DNA from: Azolla caroliniana
Taxonomy: Eukaryota > Polypodiophyta
Length of the DNA stretch: 64,000 nt
NCBI GenBank assembly: GCA_043228905.1
Contig: JBHGNT010000015.1
Span: forward strand, 15,624,001-15,688,000
Direction of reading: 5' to 3'
Positions 58,600 to 64,000 of this stretch are shown piece after piece. Both the position numbers and the translations under genes were made by a program. Position 1 is the first letter of the stretch, and every line of letters starts with the position of its first letter. The notes beneath the pieces are model-generated. The model was not told the DNA's origin. It ran no database searches and saw nothing but the letters and a program-made list of their open reading frames with translations.

Positions 58600-60390
58600 A
58601 TGTCTACTTATTATAATCAGGTAGGTGCACACGAATATTGTAGCGCTACTGTTGCTGCCGCAGAAGATCTGCTGCAATTAGCTGCAGCTGGTGAAGGAGA
58701 AGTAAAAGAGCAGGAATCTATGAAAATAATGGAAGGTCATGACAGTCCTACTGATGGAGATAATACAGCGCAACAGATAGTGGAGAGCAAGCCAATCGAT
58801 CACACAATTCCTGGTCAGAGAGTTCCTTCATTAGGTTTCATGAATAATACTATATTAAGGTGGCCATTAATAAATTCTCGTACTGTTTCAGCCTCTACCA
58901 AACACTGCAGGCGCAAACGATCCCCGACCTTCGAATTAGGTACAGCTGAAGGCTCGCCATTACAGCTAACTTCTGCACCAAATGAACTCAAATTACATAA
59001 ACAGAATCGGGTTCTAATGCAGCAGGCGATACTGCAAGAAGTTAATATACAGCAGGAGAAAGAATTTGTAGGTGATAAGACTGGCCATGAATGTTCGGCC
59101 TTAAACCTCGGCCATAACGAACAAAATAGCATTAAATTGAGAGAGGAATTGGGACTTATGACATCCTTAGTTTCGTCTGGATGTCGTGGAATCAAGAAAA
59201 GGGTTAGCTATAATGTTGGAAATCCTGGATCTGAAACTCTTCCTGCTCGACCTCGTCCTCTTCGGGCCACTATTCTTAACCCCGTTGATCCGTCTGCAAC
59301 TCCTCCCTCCGAAACTTCTCCCTCTGTTCTCAAGCTCCTCTTTGATCGTGAGTATGAGTCGCTCCTGTTGTGGCAGACAAGCGGATTCCAAGCTTTCACA
59401 GAAGAGATTCAGGAAACATTAGGAGGCATCTTGAAGCACTACGTCAGAGAATACAAGCAAGAACTTTTAAAGCTTAAGCATCGCTTAAATCATGCTGGTG
59501 CAGATCAACGTATAAATAGTTTATCAACGCCAACTAGGACACATTCAACAGCAGCATGTGATCATTCAGCCTCCAATAATGAGAAAAGCAGAATAATTTG
59601 TAATTCTGAGCGTTCTCCTGCTACTTGCTCCAAATCTAGCTACACGCCCTGTAGTGATGTAATTACATCTGCAATCAGAGGTAATTATAATGATGATGGT
59701 ACTCCATATTCGACCGATCATCTTCGTGCAGGTGACAATAGGTCTAATCGTCTGGTTCAAGACGTAATGACCACTGATAGTGACCTAGCCCTCTTATGCA
59801 CGAGAAGCTTATGTGCAGTCATGGCTAATTCATCAGGGGGTGAAAGTCTGGTTATAAATAGCAACAGTATTTTAGAATCTTCTACTCTTTTGCATAATAT
59901 GAAGGAACAAAGCTTAGGAAATAGATTGGTGCAGTTGCTCGGTAAGGCCGTGGAAGCTGTGGTGAGTGTGCGTGAAGCTGCACAGAGAATCGAGAATCAT
60001 CGCTCCTGGATGAATGATGAGTTGAATCTAGCTCGCTTGGAGCTCATGAAGCTTCGCTTCTCTGGTAATTATTGTATGAATTCCGATATGTCCACCACTG
60101 GTAATTTGGACAACGTCGATTCTAAGAATCACCATGAGAGGGGCAATGCGATGTTTATTAAATCATGTAATATCATGAAGGACGTAAATCTTATTACGAG
60201 TAACCATGAGGTCCACCATCGTGGTGTTCTGAGAGAAGCGATGGAGCTTTCGGATGCTGTGCGTGCGTTCATCTTGGAGCTTTCTTCTGCTCTCGCACAG
60301 AACGAGCATGGCGTTCCATGGCCCCTCTCTCGCATAGCAGACTGTTCAGATGTGACTCCACACTTCATCGAGAAACTGGTACGTAAGTAG
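58600..60390 (+). CDS. Unrecognised 596-aa protein
   Basis: A single uninterrupted frame of 596 codons, long for this AT-rich DNA. The ATG at 58600 is the first of the frame. I recognise no known domain. Visible features are a basic patch KHCRRKRSP (about 101-109, possible nuclear signal) and three helical blocks separated by low-complexity Ser/Thr/Asn linkers. The blocks are about 243-298 (LLFDREYESLLLWQTSGFQA onward), about 437-488 (GKAVEAVVSVREAAQRIENH and ELNLARLELMKLRF) and about 540-580 (REAMELSDAVRAFILELSSA, PWPLSRIAD). The DNA of the blocks is richer in C/G and more codon-regular than the linkers. No signal peptide or membrane segment is visible. A strong splice donor (GTAC|GTAAGT, 60383) just before the stop suggests a longer C-terminus. 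It could be a lineage-specific regulatory or scaffold protein; the function is unknown. Confidence 0.75.
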   Translation: MSTYYNQVGAHEYCSATVAAAEDLLQLAAAGEGEVKEQESMKIMEGHDSPTDGDNTAQQIVESKPIDHTIPGQRVPSLGFMNNTILRWPLINSRTVSASTKHCRRKRSPTFELGTAEGSPLQLTSAPNELKLHKQNRVLMQQAILQEVNIQQEKEFVGDKTGHECSALNLGHNEQNSIKLREELGLMTSLVSSGCRGIKKRVSYNVGNPGSETLPARPRPLRATILNPVDPSATPPSETSPSVLKLLFDREYESLLLWQTSGFQAFTEEIQETLGGILKHYVREYKQELLKLKHRLNHAGADQRINSLSTPTRTHSTAACDHSASNNEKSRIICNSERSPATCSKSSYTPCSDVITSAIRGNYNDDGTPYSTDHLRAGDNRSNRLVQDVMTTDSDLALLCTRSLCAVMANSSGGESLVINSNSILESSTLLHNMKEQSLGNRLVQLLGKAVEAVVSVREAAQRIENHRSWMNDELNLARLELMKLRFSGNYCMNSDMSTTGNLDNVDSKNHHERGNAMFIKSCNIMKDVNLITSNHEVHHRGVLREAMELSDAVRAFILELSSALAQNEHGVPWPLSRIADCSDVTPHFIEKLVRK

Positions 60391-60900
60391 CTCGTTGTTG
60401 CTTCAATTAAGCTGGATTTCTCCATATTAGTACACCCTAGTTCATCGATAGGATAATGAACATTTTTTATCCGTAAATCTTACTTCATCCTTCTCTGAGT
60501 GAGTATGCAACAGAATTTATGTAGATATTTAAGACAGCATCTCCCGTTTCTTTAAATTTATCTGATTCCCTGCAAAAATTAAGCTGTCAGATTATTGATC
60601 ATGTGGTATCCGTCTTTCTCCATCTTAAATCATCTGATTCTCCATACTATCTGTAGTTACGACTGCAGCTAACGAATTTCCTGCTAGTTCTTGTGACGTT
60701 ACTTCCATGATAAGTCTGAATGTCTCTCGAATGGAACCAGTGAATCCGACCTTAATTAACGAATCAATAACATCTTCTTCTCAAAGTTACTGAATGATTC
60801 CATTATAATCAAAATCTGTATAGCTTCTTGCTCCATTTTGTCTATTTTCTTGTTTTATTTCGTCTAGTTGAGTTTGTCTAGCTATTGCTCCAATTTCTCT

Positions 60901-61042
60901 AACGGCTTTGTTTAACTTCTCGATCCATTTCCTCTAATGATTTTGTCTAACTTCCTGATCAATTTCGTTTAATGATTTTGTATAACTTCCTGGCCAATTT
61001 CCTCGAATGATTTGTTCTAACTTCTTGTTCAATTTTTTGTCT
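60901..61042. repeat. Four 35-bp tandem repeats
   Basis: Units with AATGATTTTGTCTAACTTCC and CAATTTC start near 60901, 60936, 60971 and 61006. If the gene is spliced as proposed, they lie in its last intron. Confidence 0.9.
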
Positions 61043-61245
61043 AATCTATTATGTGCAGTCTCCCATACATCAAGTTTTGTAATCAGTAATCTTGATTTCA
61101 TTATAATATCCGAATTATACAGTGTTTATTATTCATCAGATGTTTAGATGAGTTAAATTTAAATCCGATAAATTTGGAGACTAAATTTATTGATCTATGT
61201 CTACTAAACTGAAGTTTTTTTAATCAAAATTTTCTGATTATACAG

Positions 61246-61403
61246 GCTGGATGCGTATGGACGTCCCGGGCTCCGTAATCACATCAATACTATGCGAGGG
61301 CAAGGTGCAACAGACTCAGATTAAATCATTTGATTTAACTACAAATTTAAATAATAGAATGATCGACACCTCAATGATATATGTGTGTGCCGATAGATGT
61401 TAA
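61246..61403 (+). CDS. Possible second exon of the unknown gene
   Basis: Splicing from 60382 (donor GTAAGT) to 61246 (acceptor TTCTGATTATACAG) keeps frame. It replaces the last two codons with 52 others beginning RWMRMDVPGSVITSILCEGK and ending at TAA 61401-61403, for 646 aa in total. The first about 60 bp are GC-rich relative to the surroundings, as a coding exon would be; the rest looks less coding-like, so the true end may differ. Confidence 0.45.
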
Positions 61404-62094
61404 TCTCTGTCAAATCATATACAATTCTTTTCATTGATTCTGTACTGATTACAATAAACGGTTGTACTGCAGAATTTACAAGTAGCAGTTGTCGTTACAT
61501 GTTATTTTATGACGATGATGTTGAGAATAATGTCAACCTTGGGTTGATTTAACTATAATGGTTCTAAGATCAATATCCGGTTTCACGTCTCACAGCTACC
61601 TGGTAAAAACTGATCAGTAATCATTCTACCCAATTGCCTTCAGCACCAAAAATTAATCACAGAACCAGATTAAAACTAACATAAAAATTTGTGCGATCCA
61701 TTTAAATAATAATTAGGAAATGTTTCTGATGGAAAAGCTAGTTAGCTTGCGCAGACTTAATCCACTGGTTAGGAGTTCAAATCCTCTAATTTGAAATTCT
61801 AATTGGAATGTAATGAAATGTCTTTTCAATTTGGAGGAGGGATTAAAAAGCATAACTTTAATAGTTTTCTTGCGTCCAATCGAAAATCTTAAATTTGTTG
61901 ATTATCTAACACTTGTTTCATTATCATCATGCCACCCAATTCTTCTTCCATAACGTCCTCAACCATTCTAGTTACAATATGAATCATCCTATCGATCGCA
62001 TTGCTAATCAATTAGGTGTTATAGTAGCTACTTCATTCTTTACTAAGGTGCAATTAAGCTTGTCAATTAGCTAATTGCAGTATAGCACACAGTA
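61404..62094. other. AT-rich spacer
   Basis: No gene was recognised. A short tRNA T-arm-like string near 61770-61785 lacks the rest of a tRNA. Confidence 0.4.
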
Positions 62095-64000
62095 GTCTCC
62101 CTATTAATTGATTGAGTTTTGTGGAACCCACAACTAAGCATTTCCTAATGAAATGGTATCAAACTCCAATGTGCTTGGTCTTCACATGATACACCAGATT
62201 TTTAGCCAGCGCAATGGTACTCTAACTCTTAAGTATCACAAAACAATCTGGGTACAAGGTGAGGTATGCCCATGTCACAGGCTAGTCTTTCCCTATAACT
62301 TCCTTCCATGCCTCACTAGTTGCAACATACCTTCCTTCTGCAGTAGGGAGAGCAACCCATTCTTGGAGGCAAGATCTCCAAGATATGGTACCTCCCATAA
62401 ACTAAAAAAGTGTACCTCTAAGTAGACTTTCTACTCTCAGAACAACCAACATAATCAGATTCGATATATCCAATAATAGAAACATAGACACTTATTTGTA
62501 GTGCCACTTAGATATCCTAGTATCATCTTAACTGCTTCCTAGTGTTTCTGAAGAGGATTTGATAAAAACCTACTCATAAATCCCATTGTAAATTATATAA
62601 TATTTGGCCTAGTCACTATCATATCGTACATGAGGTTACCAACAATAGATTGATAAGGAATTTTGCTCATGGACTCCTTTTCATCATCAGATTTGGGACA
62701 CTCAAATAATAGTGTGTTGGTTTCCGCTTAAATAGTTTGGCCCTCACCAAACCAAAGTGGTTAACCCAAGCTGATTAAAGCCTTAACCGATTTGGAAATG
62801 GTTTGGCCAAAATCGGTTATGTTTGGCTTGAGCCATCCCAAACCAAACTCAAACCGGTTAAGGAAGCTCAAGCCTAAATTGAACCGCCAAACCATTGAAA
62901 AATGGTTTTAACGGTTCAATTCAGGCTTGAGTTTAGCTGTTGCCAATTCGTAAGTGTGTGCAAATGTTTTGCACTCTCCATATTAAACTTCATGAATATT
63001 TAGGATACATATTACATACTTAGATTGAGACAAGCAAAACATCCATTACTCTTATAATCATTGATACATATGCCAAGGAAGTGTTTTGAATTTCCCAAAA
63101 TTTTCATATCAAATGTTTGACTCAAAATTTTCTTTAGCGTAGACATCTCATCCTTGTTTTTACCAACAATGAACATATAATCTACATAGAGTTAAAATCA
63201 CATGTGCCATCTAGACATTTCTTTATATGTAGAAGCAAGTATTCATTGCACCTATTATAACCTTGGGACATAATGTAAGCATCAAATTTTTTATACCACT
63301 TCGACAAGATTGCTTAAGACCATACAAACTTTTCTTAAGCTTGCACACCAAATGCATTTTTCCATGAACCTCAGAACCCTTCAGATGTTCCATATAGATC
63401 TCCTCATTGGATATCCATGCAAAAAAGTTGTTTGTACATCCATTTGAAATAACTCAAAGTCGTTATTAGCAACCTTGAATGTGAACCTCATGCATAATGT
63501 AGTCATCATGTGGAACATTTTTAGCACTATCGGTTGGCTATTTATACTTATATACCCATTTACATGGCAATGTTTTCCTACCTTTTGGCAAAGGCACTAT
63601 TATGAATAATACTATCCAATTCACTCTACATTGCATGCATCCACTTAGCATGATCATGGAGTGATATGGCTTCATGATAACAAGAAGGTAACTGGCATCT
63701 GTTAGCATTACAAAATCCGTAAATCTACTAGGCGGTTTGGGGACACGTGTACATCTCCCCAAGGATTCCTGAGCCTGAATACCATGATAAGGTTGTGCAT
63801 GGGAAACATCATTTTGAACACATCATGCTAAACATCATCATTCTGAATATCATCATGTTAAGCATCATCATCAACCTGGTTAACAACATTTTTAAGTGGT
63901 TGACCACATGTAGGAGGATCAACATTAGTGGAAATCTTGTTTTACGGTAACATAAGGTATAACATCCTTAAATACCACTTTTCTCACTTCTACCTCCTTA
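62095..64000 (-). mobile_element. Ty1/copia pol fragment (copia D), extends beyond the window
   Basis: On the minus strand are a pol linker ending RVPKPPSRFTDFVM (63740-63700), the RT start PLPKGRKTLPCKWVYKYK (63590-63538) and FQMDVQTTFLHGYP (about 63450-63400). Then come LYVDYMFIVGKNKDEM, where the family has YVDDM (about 63190-63140), IVGNLMYDMIVTRPNI (62660-62600) and RNase H end sequence LAKNLVYHVKTKHIGV (62205-62155). Many stops are present, and a MITE splits the RT. The 3' LTR was not found. Confidence 0.85.
62718..62952. mobile_element. MITE inside copia D RT
   Basis: The insert is flanked by AGTGTGT (62711-62717 and 62953-62959). RT similarity stops and resumes at these points. The interior is rich in AACCGGTTAA and CCAAACC variants, and the right end (GTTGCCAATTCGTA) resembles the inverted end of the ACCGAACC family. 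The left end is atypical. Confidence 0.7.

Noticed and set aside
58815-59399. Minus-strand frames of 126, 74 and 63 codons inside the unknown gene
   Set aside because: They overlap the 596-codon frame, lack splice or composition support, and are ordinary antisense shadows.
61735-61800. tRNA-like string with AGTTCAAATCC (T-arm/B-box style)
   Set aside because: No pairing acceptor stem or D arm could be found around it, and the A-box spacing does not fit.

Overview
The window looks like nuclear DNA of a flowering plant. It holds five intron-bearing or long protein genes of plant type, with GT..AG introns. They are separated and invaded by Ty1/copia and Ty3/gypsy LTR retrotransposons, several LINE remnants and small hAT-like MITEs. 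The lineage cannot be fixed from the sequence alone.

Region 1 (1-14584) is one decayed Ty1/copia element on the + strand (copia A): 5' LTR, PBS, gag, protease, end of RT, RNase H, polypurine tract and 3' LTR. It is interrupted by a LINE (1405-4185), a gypsy element (4507-9509) and a second, minus-strand copia (copia B, 10129-12751). A 218-bp MITE sits in its 3' LTR. Region 2 (14585-25190) is dominated by a small minus-strand DnaJ-domain membrane protein gene (16984-23247). Its 5.1-kb first intron carries two LINE fragments and a hAT-like MITE. Region 3 (25191-27140) is a complete four-exon gene for ribosomal protein L23/uL14. Region 4 (27425-35793) is a LINE fragment followed by a nearly complete minus-strand copia (copia C). 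That copia is itself split by a solo LTR with a perfect CGGAC target duplication and by a 764-bp insert with 12-bp inverted ends.

Region 5 (37709-39863) is a three-exon YGGT-family (YLMG1-like) plastid protein gene. Region 6 (41971-43330) is a LINE 5' portion. Region 7 (43680-53133) is a ten-exon gene for RNase H2 subunit B. Its reading frame stays in phase across all nine introns and ends in a PCNA-interacting-peptide-like tail; intron 2 harbours a decayed gypsy element. Region 8 (53134-57980) is intergenic, with a MITE and tandem duplications. Region 9 (58600-60390, perhaps continuing to 61403) is a 596-codon open reading frame I do not recognise. It is preceded by a 44-bp periodic array of palindromes and is the best candidate here for something undescribed. 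Region 10 (62095-64000) is a minus-strand copia fragment with another MITE.

The cellular genes do not form a pathway. RNase H2B (genome maintenance), uL14 (ribosome), YLMG1 (plastid nucleoid/division) and the DnaJ protein (chaperone) are independent neighbours in a repeat-rich chromosome arm. The exon models were built by hand from splice signals, phase and family resemblance. The CDS totals (360, 423, 750 and 891 nt) are all multiples of three.
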